Source of the DNA: Lathyrus oleraceus
Taxonomy: Eukaryota > Streptophyta > Magnoliopsida > Fabales > Fabaceae
DNA length: 64,000 nucleotides
Direction of reading: 5' to 3'
Assembly: GCF_024323335.1 (NCBI RefSeq)
Contig: NC_066584.1
Location: forward strand, 423,069,319-423,133,318
The notes beneath the pieces are model-generated. The model saw only the letters and a list, made by a program, of their open reading frames with translations, had not been told where the DNA came from and did not search any database. The first letter of the stretch is position 1. Every line of letters begins with the position of its first letter. A program made the translations under genes and the position numbers. This document shows, piece after piece, positions 25,825 to 37,210 of the stretch.

Positions 25825-27171
25825 CTAGTTAAAGCTGATGCGCATTTCCTTTCGCTTCAATTCTAAAGCCATGCGTTCATTTTCAAGCTTCATTCTTTCG
25901 TTTTCGAGACTCATCTTCTCCAACTCCTGGTCCTTTTTTTTACTAAACCTCTGCCACTTGAATCTTTGTTTCTCTAATACCAACGTCTCGGCCTGAATTT
26001 GTAGCTTTTGCTCTTCTAATTGAACTTGCCGAATGTCAACCCGTTGCTTCTGTAACCATGCTGCTCTCGTGTTTTCAGGTAAAACTTGGTTACCGTCAGA
26101 ATGAACCGTTTGTCCGCGTGGATGCGAACCTTGGTTGAAATAATCTTGACAACTTGAAGAATTACCAAGAGTGTTATTGCTACCATCTTCTTGGCTGTGG
26201 ATTTGTTTCAAGTTCTTCATCGTTCCACCTAACCGCTCACCACGGGAAGCACAGTGCATTTTAAAATCGTCACGTTCTTCAATCTCAACATCTTGCTCAT
26301 CGTCATCATGATCCTCGACATGGGACATTCTGATATCGTCATTATCATGATCATGATCATCCCTATTCCGGAGAGCTAACTGCATCGAACATTGCAATGC
26401 AGGATCATGCGGCAAATGCAACCGATTACCATTATGATAAGAACACATCTCTTCATAAAACAAGTGTTTCGAGCTTAATATTTTCCGAACATCGTCCTTT
26501 TCTTTCTCGGTAAGAAAATTAATTACATCCAAAAGTAAAGGATTTTCAACAACCTCACAAGAAGTCCCTCTCCCTAACATATCATTAAGCTTTTTGTACC
26601 GTTTATTGAGATCATTGAACTTATCCTCGCATTGTTGAGGCGAAACATGATAACCTCTTTCAGCCATAACCTTCGATACAGATTTCCACTTACCCTTTTT
26701 CTGTAAAACCGTAAATTTCCTTCTTCCACTTCCACCACCACCACCACCGCCATCAGAACTTATATCCTCACCTATATAAGAAACAGCAGTTATCATAAGC
26801 CTCACCATCTTATCCGTCCACTTCACACGCTGCCAAGGCGATGGCGGTCCCTTTTTACCTCTCCCCCCTTCATGTTGACCGTCAAAACCATCCTCATTAA
26901 GACTCCGCTCATCTTCATCACTAGTCGAGTTTTTGCTTCTCTCTCCCTTACCGTAATCAGTCATCGAAATAGTTTGATCACAGTTCAGCAAGGGAGAAAA
27001 CCCATCATGAACCGATGAATGCAGTGAAGAACCTTGACACGGATGCGGATGAGGTTGATGCTGATGAATGGTGTGAGGATGATGTGCTTGATGATGAACC
27101 TGAATTGATCCAGGTAAATCAAATCCACCAAAAGATTTTCCAACACCACCTTGTGACAAATTCACATCCAT
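25825..27171 (-). CDS. Trihelix (SH4-clade, Myb/SANT-like) transcription factor
   Basis: An intact single-exon ORF of 448 residues, the clearest host gene here. It has a His-rich stretch at about residues 26-44 (HHQAHHPHTIHQHQPHPHP), an acidic/Ser linker, then a trihelix DNA-binding domain at about 113-198. Helix 1 starts 'PWQRVKWTDKMVRLM', a poly-Gly insert lies at 141-147, 'GKWKSVSKVMAERGYHV' follows, and helix 3 is 'QCEDKFNDLNKRYKKLND'. A second acidic region spans about 270-305 and a long charged coiled coil about 370-445. The layout resembles Arabidopsis AT1G21200/AT1G76870-type SH4-clade proteins (from memory). Expected role: nuclear, sequence-specific DNA binding, probably dimerising through the coiled coil. 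Codon use and the lack of lesions contrast with all neighbours. Target genes cannot be told from sequence. Confidence 0.93.
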   Translation of the reverse strand: MDVNLSQGGVGKSFGGFDLPGSIQVHHQAHHPHTIHQHQPHPHPCQGSSLHSSVHDGFSPLLNCDQTISMTDYGKGERSKNSTSDEDERSLNEDGFDGQHEGGRGKKGPPSPWQRVKWTDKMVRLMITAVSYIGEDISSDGGGGGGGSGRRKFTVLQKKGKWKSVSKVMAERGYHVSPQQCEDKFNDLNKRYKKLNDMLGRGTSCEVVENPLLLDVINFLTEKEKDDVRKILSSKHLFYEEMCSYHNGNRLHLPHDPALQCSMQLALRNRDDHDHDNDDIRMSHVEDHDDDEQDVEIEERDDFKMHCASRGERLGGTMKNLKQIHSQEDGSNNTLGNSSSCQDYFNQGSHPRGQTVHSDGNQVLPENTRAAWLQKQRVDIRQVQLEEQKLQIQAETLVLEKQRFKWQRFSKKKDQELEKMSLENERMKLENERMALELKRKEMRISFN

Positions 27172-27680
27172 TTTTTCTCACAAACAAAAACAACAACCTA
27201 GATCAAACTACCAAACCCATTACACACCAAAACCTAAACTTTTCAAAACCCCTAACAACTTTTTCACCTAATCTACAATCAAACATAATGAATCACCAAT
27301 CTAACCAGAACAAAAAAACATCATTATAAAGTGACTAATACAATACAATACCTCTAATCCAGTGACAAAAAAACAAAAAGGAACTAACTTTCACACAACA
27401 AGAAAGAGACAAGGCTCGAAATCAATAACCCATAAGCAAAAAAAGGGAAATGATTAAAGGGTCAAGAAAAAACAGAAATAAAAACCTTTTCTTGAAGGGT
27501 AACAGTGAAAGAAGTTAAAGGTACTTATCTGGTGCAAAACTGCATAGAATTGGTGACTGAGAAGCTGGAAAAAAGGAGGTTTGAGGAAGAAAAACCGGAG
27601 AGAAAAGAGAGTTACGACGTTGAAGGGTCGGAAAACTGAACAGAACCCCGGCAAAAAGGAAAAAACAGAGACTCGGTTAA
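27172..27680 (-). promoter_or_regulatory. 5' leader/proximal promoter region of the trihelix gene
   Basis: On the gene's strand this is pyrimidine- and CT-rich and has no transposon signature. The first 300 bases before the ATG are probably 5' UTR. I could not place a TATA box or an intron with confidence. The 66-codon ORF at 27654-27454 and the plus-strand ORF 27015-27329 look like shadows. Confidence 0.4.
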
Positions 27681-29052
27681 CAACATAGGAAAATACATAG
27701 AAGTGTTTTTTTTTTTTTAAGGAAAATGCTTTTTTATTTTATTTTTTGAGTTTCTTTCAAATGAATTATAAATAGATAAAAAGTCAAATATTTTTAATAA
27801 TTCATTTGAATGATAGTAAATATGAAATAAATAAAGTAAATTGTTATAAATTTGGATTTAATAAATATTTAATTTGGTTTAGTCAAATTAAAAAATATTA
27901 CATTTAGTAAAAGATAAATAAAAGATTTTTTTCTGTAATCAAATAAATTAATCAATTTTAGTCAAATATGAATAAATAAATCAAAAAAATAAATCAATTT
28001 TTTCAAACAATTAAAAAATGTGTTTGCTTTTTAGTATAATGAAAATCATATTTCTAAAAAAAAACTATTAAAAGTAATTATTTAAACAAAGTCACTTTAA
28101 TAGATTATTTAACAATATAAAACTATAATAAAGAGATAAAATAATATCTCAAGAGTACCTAATTTAAAATAAACTTATTTTATATAAATGATTAATAAAA
28201 GTTGTGTTAACATGTGTTTTTAAAATTAATTAAAAAAACTATTTTAAAAAACATAATTTTCCAATATAATATTTTTATATTTATTTTCTTAACAATATAT
28301 TGACATTCTAGAGAACTTTTACCACAATCAAACAAAAATACCATTTTTTTATAAATAAAAAATATTGAAAAAGTTATTCCATTTATACTTAATAATTATT
28401 TTTATATATTTTTATAAATAATATATGAATACTTTATTAATTTAATCAATTAAAAAATTATGCTAAAGTCATATCAATTTAATTCTGATAAGTTCAAATC
28501 TCAGTCAAGGTAGTCATCAGTCAATTTAAAAAACTACTAACTTTATATTTGAAAATAATTATTTAATTTCTATATTTTAAGAATCAAATTTCTATATTTT
28601 AAGAATCAAATTTCTTTATTTTAATTACCAATTTAAATTTTATTCTATTGGTAATAATTAATGATTAATTGATCCTACTTACTCAAATCCTGATCCGCCA
28701 CTAGCTGAATCCAAAACATGAGATAAGTTATTTTAAGTATAATAAAAATATATAAGTGGACTTGTGACATTTTTTTTATACTTTAAGAATGATGATAATA
28801 AGTGTATTTAAAATTTTGGTTAAAGAATTTTTAAATAATGGCTAGTTTAAATACACAAATACATTATTTATTATATTAAAAGATATTCTATTTTATATTT
28901 TTGAATAATTAAAATAATATATGTATTTTAAAACACTCATAAATAAAATATATAATTTAATAGGTCTTGAACATAATTTAATATATGAAAGAAAAAAAAC
29001 TTTACAGGTTCAGTGTATGAGAAGATCCAGTGGGCCCATCCGATGTCATACT

Positions 29053-29056
<4 letters not shown>
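27681..29056. other. AT-rich intergenic DNA
   Basis: Very AT-rich with many short A and T runs and no open frame of note. A direct repeat 'tctatattttaagaatcaaatt' like segment occurs twice at about 28570-28612. No gene, RNA or clear transposon is seen. Confidence 0.6.

Positions 29057-29140
<84 letters not shown>
29057..29140. repeat. (AT)42 microsatellite
   Basis: About 84 bases of uninterrupted alternating AT/TA, flanked by unique sequence. It is perfectly self-complementary. The ORF passing through it (28921-29193) is an artefact. Confidence 0.97.
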
Positions 29141-29143
<3 letters not shown>

Positions 29144-30419
29144 ATTTGATGGGTATTGGGCCCCTTTTTAGTTGCAGCTTACACATTTGCTAGTAGTCTA
29201 TTTAATAACATCAAACTGATTAAAATGACACTTCAAATTATACGAAAGAATAATTTAATTAAAACAACATAAACACGAAGATTATATTATTTTTCTTTTC
29301 CAGTAGGAATGACAATAATGACTATGAATTCATGCTGATGTTTTGAATATTTCAATCTAAAAATATCATCTTTTATCAATTGAAGTAAATTTTATAGATA
29401 AAATTAATTATAAGCAAGAAACATTTTTTTTACGCAAGAATTATATTATTTAATTAAATAAATTATTACATTTGTTTTTGAAATGCATATTGCACCAAAA
29501 ATTATTTTAACACTTATTACTTTATGGAACAAAGATATGTAGGATTACTTTTGGTATTCTAAACAATGATTATATATATGTTTGTGAAAAATAAAAAGTG
29601 TTCCAAAAATTTGAAGATGTATTTTTCAGACACACTCTATCTATACTTAATTCATTCGTTCGTGAGTCAGACATTCATTTTGTCAAAAATAAATACGGAG
29701 ATGCATTTTCATAACTAATATGAAAATATACTTTGAGATAGGGTTTGAGTCAAATACGCGTCAGACATTCTCTCTTTCTCTATTTCTCACTTATCAAATC
29801 ACAAAACCACTTCTCAAGTTTCTCTAATACTTTGAAGTGTTTTACCAATCCAAGTCTTTTTCCAACTCCATTCAATTCAAATGTTTTATCAATTACTTTT
29901 GAATATACATTCAATCCAATTGTTTTAACTTCAACTACACAATTGATAAGTTTTTTCTTTTTTCTTTTTTTAAATTTTCTATTCATGCATTACGAAACAG
30001 GTAGATTGGGTTGTTTAAGAAACATTACTATATAAGTAGTTAGACTCATGGTTAGGTAGTTTTTTAAAGGATGTGTTTTGTATCATTTTTGTTTTTCTTA
30101 TTTTCTACCATTTTTGTGTTTTCTGTGTTTCAGGAAACTACAGAAGTGCACTTTTGTATTTTGTCTAAATTTGATTTTTCAAAAATACGGAAGTGCACTT
30201 CTGTGTTATGTTTACATTGTTTGCTTTTGATGTCTTTCATCCGGATTTGATTTTTTCTGCTTTGTTTAGTTTAATTATAAGTAACATGGATGTAAACCAA
30301 GAATGATTGAGGTACGGTAGTGTCCCAACATGCATCTGTTGGCAGGGAGAGAGTCTAATCTACGTGACCACAGGTTGATTCCAATTCATTTGACGCGGAG
30401 TGCCCACTTATGGGATTCA
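29141..30419. other. AT-rich intergenic DNA with an unexplained palindrome
   Basis: No supported gene. Near 30140 and 30188 two related segments occur (acagaagtgcacttttgta, acggaagtgcacttctgtg), the second holding the 12-base palindrome GAAGTGCACTTC. 30300-30420 has GC content above the surroundings and could be a short gene remnant, but no family was recognised. Confidence 0.45.
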
Positions 30420-30594
30420 TGTTGAAGGTGAGAAAAACACAAGATGGAAGTTGAATTGTGTTGGCTTTTTCTTTCTTTTAGAACTTTTAAGTCGGATTTT
30501 AAACACAAGGTTATATAAATCTTAGCTAGTTAGAGATAAGGCAGCGGATATAAAATGCAAGAAAAAAGAATAACGCATAGGACAAGATTACAAT

Positions 30595-30912
30595 TTGCTC
30601 AAGCACACGAGCAAGAGACTTCATTTGCTCAAACACACAAGTAAGAGACTTTCTTGCTCAAGCACACAAACTTGAGATTCCTTGCTCTAGCACACAAGCT
30701 AAAGACTTCTTTACTCACACACACAAGTACGAGACTTCCTTGCTCTAACACACAAGCTAAAGACTTCCTTACTCACACACACAAGTATGAGACTTACTTG
30801 CTCTAGCACACAAGCTAAAGACTTCATTGCTCACACACGCAAGTATGTGACTTCCTTGCTCTAGCACACAAGCTAAAGACTTCATTGCTCAAACACTTAG
30901 TAAGAGACTTCT
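30595..30912. repeat. Minisatellite of ~31-bp units (TTGCTCTAGCACACAAGC...)
   Basis: About ten units alternate between two variants, 'ttgctctagcacacaagctaaagacttc' and 'ttactcacacacacaagtatgagacttc', giving a higher-order period of about 63 bases. It lies within the SIRE-like LTR. Spacer-like uniqueness is absent, so it is a minisatellite rather than a CRISPR. Confidence 0.9.
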
Positions 30913-31787
30913 AACAATCTACCTAACAGATAAATGATTGTTGGATGAATACACTTGATATACAATCAAAGGTGTATAAATAATACAATGCAATAGAACT
31001 TTTTTAAAACTTAAGGATTTCTAAGATATACAAGGATAAGAAATCCTAAGTTTAGCTTGTCCTAAAACTTTGACAAAGTAGCTTCTCTTTAGTTGTCAAT
31101 GTTGTTTATTAGCATGTTCAACGTGTATGTGTGTATATCATGTGTGTTGATCTTCAAGTCTTTTAGTTCCTTAAATAGTAAAGAAAAGAGTCGTTGAAGA
31201 TGCAACATAATAGCCCTTTTAGAAGCTTCAAAAGAGACATTGGGAGATGTTGAGATGTTTCACCAAACTGTCAGGTTAGGTGAAACCTAGTTTGAAACAT
31301 ATTTGCTACAAAAGGAATTAGCAGTTGTATCCCAGTAGACTCTAAAGAAACTAGAGCTTAGGTCATCACGTGATAAAGTGTGTTCAAATATGAACAATGA
31401 CCTATCATTGTCACCTTGGTCTTTGTGCTTTGGCTAACTCAGGTTATGATCACCAGACGAAGACTTCTCCAAAGTTTGTTCTTTAGAGGATGATTCCTTA
31501 AGACTCTGATGTTTGAATGTTGAGACGACTCCTTTAGAGTCAGTTCTCCAACTTCTGATTCATCATAATATGATCTTCACGCTTATTTTTGGATGTTCAG
31601 AGTCAGAACCAATACTTGGATTTAATATGAATTATAATTTATGGTCCTGTACACTTTAACAGACATTAATATATGACGACTTCTCGGCAAGTGTATCGAT
31701 AATGTCGCAGTAATAAAAAGATTGAATCCACAAGGATTCTGTTTAACAAGACAAAATATGTGCAATGTATAAAAAAGAGTAAAATGT

Positions 31788-31801
31788 GGGGGGGGGGGGG
31801 G
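31788..31801. repeat. Run of 14 G
   Basis: An uninterrupted G14 on the plus strand in AT-rich sequence. The length may be unreliable in assembly. Confidence 0.9.
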
Positions 31802-32835
31802 TGAGTTTGCAATGCGAAAAGTAAATAAGTGCTTAAACATGATTAAGAAAGTGGACATATTGTGTTTAGAATCCCCTATTTCGCTATTGTTAATGTTTGA
31901 TGCCTTGTATGAATAATCTTATCATTATAACCCTACGACGAATTAACAAAGTTGTTATAGCCGATCCCTCACAAAATAACTCACTAATAATTACTCGGAG
32001 CTTCCTATCCCTAGTCCACCAGCGTAAGCAGGATTAGGCGATGCCCAAAATATTAATTTCATATGCCACTACTTAGGGTCTCCTATTCTTATTCAACTAG
32101 CGTAAGTACAATAATTGCTCTAGGTCCAACACATAGATTAATTGTCAGTATTCCCTATGTGCCCACAATCAATATAAAAGAGTATCTCACATGAAAAGCA
32201 TTAAGAATAATAAGAAATTGAATAGGATTATAAATCAAAAGGTTCATACAAAGTCAAATCAATATATTACCCAACAATATTGAAATAAGTTCATCATAAC
32301 ACAACCTAACCTAGAGGAGTTTAGCTACTCATAATTAAGATTACAATACCAAAAACGGTAGATGAAATTGCATATGAATTACCTTGAAGTAATGGCCTTC
32401 AGTGGTTTCTAATACCCTAAAAATCACCCTTGATGCTGTAAAAATCGTGTCTTGATCTCCAAAATTCGTAACCCTTATCAAAGTGCATAATTTCTACTTA
32501 AAAAGAGCTCATAATGGATCAGATGCGTCAAAAAAAGCCCCGAAAAATGGGTCATCGCGCGTGCGGTGGTGCGCGTGATTTTTCCCGAAAGTGCACTCTT
32601 TTGCTCCCTTTTTCACCCAAATTTTCACTAAGTCCAATTTCTTCACACTTAGATATATTTTCCTCATTCTTTGGTCTTTCTTCTTCAGTTTGGATCATTG
32701 TTCACTTGTTTTGATCCAAATCTTCTACTAAATCCATGCAATGGTAGACTATCATCAGTATACCATATTGTTCCTTAAATACTTTGTTATCATCAAAACC
32801 CAAGGGTTATGGGACAAACCAATTTTATTCCAACA

Positions 32836-33224
32836 ATCTCCCCCCTTTTTATTATTACAAACATAAGTATTTAAAAACAATGGTTGATAATTTAATTAAC
32901 TAGTTGACTACATGGTCTGAGGTTTGTAAGTCCCCCCCGAGTTTACTAGTCCATAGGGTTAGGTTTGTAAACTCCCCCTAAGTGCTATATAGGTCAATTA
33001 AACTTAAAATTTTAAAGCACATATATAAATCTTCAAAATGCAAGCAAGATAATAACTTTTAGGTTTCAGGTGCTTAAATACTTCTTTATCTACTCCCCAT
33101 TGTGTCATCAACAAAAATAATAATGAAAAGAAGTAGAGAAGATACTGAGGAAAAATATTGTCATAAACAAAAAAATAAATGTCAGAAAAAAGATTCAAAA
33201 GAACTATGTTTGGGATGTAATCAG
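32836..33224 (-). other. Polypurine tract and 3' untranslated remnant of the SIRE-like element
   Basis: 32837-32850 is the minus-strand polypurine tract. After it comes AT-rich non-coding sequence with two related 'gtttgtaa(g/a)(t/c)ccccc' motifs (32922-32975). It is cut off by the insertion of the next copia at 33225. The small minus ORF 33198-33004 has no recognisable product. Confidence 0.5.
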
Positions 33225-33637
33225 TGTTAGATTAATATATATATTGACCCTATGTTCCTGATAACAAAAGAACAACAAGATCAATAAAACAAAATGCGGA
33301 AATAGAATTAGAGGTTTTACCTCCAACCATTGTTGCAGTGTTGTGAGTGCACTGCCTTTGATTCTTCCAAGCTCTTGCTCTCTCAATATAGATGGTGTAT
33401 TTCTTTTATGATGATAGAAAGCTTTAGGGACCAAAGACTATTTATAGGCTTCATTCTACCATCAAGAATTTAAAGCCATTAAAACTCATTACCACCCAAC
33501 TAAATGGTCATATCAATTTACATTAAAACCAAAATAAATCATACCCTTTTCAGAACCAAAATCCCAAAACTATGGACCACATTAAAATTGGTTTTTTATT
33601 ATTAATAATTATTATAATAAAATAAGAAACCGTTACA
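33225..33637 (-). repeat. 3' LTR of the third copia
   Basis: Starts on the minus strand at 33637 with TGTAACGGTTTC and ends at 33225 with TCTAACA. Its last about 100 bases (33238-33340) recur at 38736-38836 with about three mismatches, which identifies the right-hand LTR fragment. Confidence 0.85.
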
Positions 33638-33930
33638 TTCTCCCACTTGGTCCATAGAACTGATTATTGGCATAAATGAGTCATGGAAAACTTACTCAAG
33701 AAATAAATATGTGAATCATAGAGATAGTCCCTCTTAAAGCGAGTAGTCTCATCTATGTATTACAACATGTCTATTTTCAAGTATATATCTGTAATGTGGT
33801 AACTAACTTAATGAATAGACCAATGTTTACTCTTGGTCCAGATGTAACATATTTTGTCAAAATGATGTGCGCATGAAAATGAGAAAACATCACAGTATAA
33901 GAGTTTTATTAATAAACTGTATGTATACAA

Positions 33931-36081
33931 TCATAAGGAGGACTCAAGTCCCATGTTCTCTACATGATCCTTAAATTTTATTGGTGGCATGCCCTTAGTC
34001 AAAGGACCAGCGATCATTAAATCAGTACTAATGTGATTAATAACTACTATTTTATCTTTAACTCTTTCTCTAATGGATAAATACTTTATGTCGATGTGCT
34101 TGCTTCGACTTCCACTTTTATTGTTCTTAGCCATAAAGATAGCTGCTGAATTATCGCAAAAAATCTTCAAAGGTTTAGAAACAGAATCCATGATTCTAAG
34201 CCCAGAAATAAAACTCTTAAGCCATACACCATGAGAAGTAACCTCAAAACAGGAGACAAACTCGGCTTCCATAGTAGAAGTAGCAACCAAGGTTTGCTTA
34301 GTACTTCTCCATGAAATAGCTCCATCAGCCATCATAAAAATATATCTTGATGTTGATTTGCGAGAATCAACACAACCAGCAAAGTCGGAGTCTGAATAGC
34401 CGATCACATCAAGATTGCCCGTCTGCCTATACATTAGCATGTAATCTTTTGTTCCTTTAAGATATCTCAACACCTTCTTTGCAGCTTTCCAGTGATCCAT
34501 ACCTAGATTACTCTGATATCTTCCTAAGATTCCAACAGCAAATACAATGTCGGGCCTTGTGCATACTTGAGCATACATAAGACTTCCAACAACAGAAGCA
34601 TATGGAATGTTCTTCATTTGTTCCCGCTCAAAATCATTCTTAGGGCATTGATTCAAATTAAATCTATCGCCCTTGACAATGGGCGCAACACTTGGTGAAC
34701 AATCTTTCATTCTAAATCTCTCTAAAACTTTATTGATGTAGGTTTCTTGTGATAGAACCAAAATTCCTTGAAGTCTATCTCTATGGATCTTAATGCCAAT
34801 GACATAAGATGCCTCACCCATACCCTTCGTATCAAAGTTTTTAGAGAGAAATTGTTTCACCTCATGTAGAAAACCTTTATCATTGGTTGTAAGTAGTATG
34901 TCATCCACATACAAAATGAGAAAACAAATTTTACTCCCACTAACCTTCTGGTATATACATTGATCCATGGGGTTTTCAATAAACCCAAATGAAGATATCG
35001 TTTCATGGAATTTAAGATACCATTGACGAGAGGCTTGTTTTAAACCATATATGGATCTCTTAAGCTTGCAAACCAAATGCTCACCATTATTAGAAGAGAA
35101 ACCTTCAGGTTGTTTCATATAAACCTCCTCCTTTAAATCACCATTAAGAAAGGTTGTTTTCATATCCATTTGATGCAACTCAAGGTCAAAATGTGCAACT
35201 AATCCCAAGATGACACGAAGAGAATCTTTCTTAGATACAGGAGAAAAAGTATCAGTGTAATTGATTCCCTCCTTTTGAGTAAATCCCTTAGCAACGAGTT
35301 TGGCCTTGTATCTCTCAATGTTGCCTAATGAATCTTTCTTGGTTTTAAAGACCCATTTACAACCAATGGCCTTTGCCCTATTAGGTAACTCTACAAGATC
35401 CCATACGTCGTTGTTTTTCATGGAATTCATTTCATCATTCATGGCATCATACCACAAATTTGACTCTTTGCAACTCATGGCTTGTCTGAAGCTCCCAGGA
35501 TCATTCTCAGCTCCAACATTATAGTTAGATTCTTGTAGATACACAATGTAATCATTAGGAATAGCTGATTTTCTTGTCCTAGTAGATCTTCTTAATGTTT
35601 GATCAACATTTTCTTGTGGATCTTGTTGTTCAACTAATTGTTCATCATCTTGATGACCAACTTGATTTATTGGATCATCAGTAGCTTGTGGAGTCTCGAT
35701 GATTGGTTGATCAACATCCATTTGAACTTGAGGGATGTTGTAAATAGTAACCAATTTATTACTTGAAGTGGAAGGTTCATACTCTATATGATCATGCACA
35801 AAAATTGAATTTTTGATTTGATCGCTCCCACTAGTCAAATGATTTTCAAGAAACTTTGCATTTCTTGACTCCACAATCCTAGTTGTATGAGATGGACAAT
35901 AAAATCTATAACCTTTAGACCTTTCGGCATATCCAATGAAATACCCACTAATGGTCCTCGGATCTAGTTTCTTTTCTTGTGGGTTATAAATCCTCACCTC
36001 ATACGGACATCCCCAAAACGCGCATATATCGTAAACTCGGCTTCCATCCTTTAAATAACTCAAATGGTGTCTTTGGGACAA
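33931..36081 (-). pseudogene. Copia pol: reverse transcriptase and RNase H, 716-codon open frame
   Basis: Long open frame on the minus strand. It opens with the post-integrase region ('FWGCPYEVRIYNPQEKK', 'GYFIGYAERSKGYRFY'), followed by an acidic/Gln linker, 'RRSTRTRKS', and the RVT_2 domain from about residue 210 ('DVWDLVELP', 'KARLVAKGFTQKEG', 'QMDMKTTFLNGDLKEEVYM'). The catalytic 'LYVDDILLTTND' is intact. RNase H follows ('VIGYSDSDFAGCVDSRKSTS', 'ISWRSTKQTLVATSTMEAEF', 'FCDNSAAIFMAKN') to the end 'LTKGMPPIKF'. The frame is separated from integrase by an extra base in a T run at about 36022 and a stop at 36092-36094. RT itself could still be active if expressed separately; that is inference. 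Confidence 0.9.
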
Positions 36082-36094
36082 CCTTGGATGGAAC

Positions 36095-37159
36095 CTAGTT
36101 TAGAATATATACAGTCGTCTTTAGTGCTTCATTCCACAATGATTTAGGAAGATTAGAGTTTCTAAGCATACTCCGCACCATGTTCGATAATGTTCGGTTT
36201 CTTCTTTCTGCAACACCATTTTGGTTCGGAGAACCGGGCACGGTGTATTGGACAACAATCTCATGTTCTTGAAGAAACTTAGCAAATGGACCAGGTGCTT
36301 GTCCATTCTCAATGTATCTACCATAGTATTCACCACCCCGATCTGATCTCACTATCTTTATTTGTTTTCCACACTGGTTCTCAACTTCAGCCTTAAAGAC
36401 TTTGAAGGCATCCAATGCTTCATATTTATTGTTAAGCAAATAAATATTCATATATCGTGAGTAATCATCTATGAAAGTGATGAAATATTTCTGACCATCT
36501 GCATCCATATCAGGACAACATATGTCTGTATGAATTATTTCTAATATACTTGAACTTTTATTGGCACCTTTCTTAGACATGTTGGTCTGCTTTCCCTTAA
36601 TGCAGTCAACACAAGTTTCAAAGTCAGCAAAATCTAGAGTATTAAGTACCCCATCTTTTACTAACCTTTTAATTCTCTCTATGGAGATATGTCCTAATCT
36701 CCGATGCCATAACATAGAAGAATTCTCATTAATATTACACCGCTTAGTGCCAGTTTGAACATGCATTGAACTATAAATGGATTCGATTTGTAAATTAATA
36801 TGATAAAGACCATCATACAATATACCATTCCCAACACATTCCGAATTATAAAATAATTCAAACAAGGTGTCTTTAAAATTAAAGGAATATCCAAAAGGTA
36901 CAAGTCTAGAAACTGAAATTAAGTTTCGTGAGAAACTTGGTACATAAAAGGTCCTTTCTAATTTCAAAACAAAACCATTATTCAAAATTAAATTGCAAGT
37001 TCCAATAACTTCCACATGTGAGCCCATCCTACTTCCTGATAAGACAGTCCGCTCACTTCCCACTGGTTTCCTTAGGTTTTGCATACCCTGTAAGGAATTT
37101 GTTATATGGATTGTTGATCCAAAATCAATCCACCAGGTGTTAATATTAACATCGGTCAT
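36095..37159 (-). pseudogene. Copia protease-integrase segment, open frame with damaged protease
   Basis: The protease motif reads 'WWIDFGSTIHI', with Phe where the usual Asp-Ser-Gly triplet has Ser. The GAG-pre-integrase zinc region is good ('LWHRRLGHISIERI', 'CVDCIKGKQT'). The integrase core has all three acidic residues: 'HTDIC', 'RSDRGGEYYG' and 'NGVAERRNRTL'. The frame ends at 'TTVYILN' stop (about 36093). In an active element it would process the polyprotein and insert cDNA. Loss of the protease Ser and the flanking stops make the copy non-functional as it stands. Confidence 0.88.
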
Positions 37160-37210
37160 ATTAGATTCATAACAAACAAATGAGAATAAATTACCTTTCT
37201 TCTCAAGCCA

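Larger units (their letters stand above)
30420..32835 (-). mobile_element. Probable 3' LTR of a SIRE/Maximus-like Ty1/copia element
   Basis: On the minus strand it starts TGTTGGAATAAAATTGG at 32835, next to a purine tract (minus AAAAAGGGGGGAGA, 32837-32850). A matching CA end ('CACCTTCAACA') is found at 30420. The start sequence with 'GTTTTGATGATAACAAAG' is typical of SIRE-type LTRs as I know them. The middle (about 31622-32730) looks unrelated and may be a further insertion. The pol remnants at 40190-41087 and 48727-51420, same strand, probably belong to this element. Confidence 0.5.

Noticed and set aside
28921..29193. 90-codon ORF through the AT microsatellite
   Set aside because: The Tyr-Ile repeat is simply the translation of (AT)n.
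30250..30420. Possible fragment of a plant mobile domain or phosphatase-like MULE gene
   Set aside because: Only a short stretch with stops in every frame; similarity was an impression I could not support.
30595..30912. CRISPR-like appearance of regularly spaced repeats
   Set aside because: Units are contiguous and spacers are not unique; the context is a plant retrotransposon LTR. It is a minisatellite.
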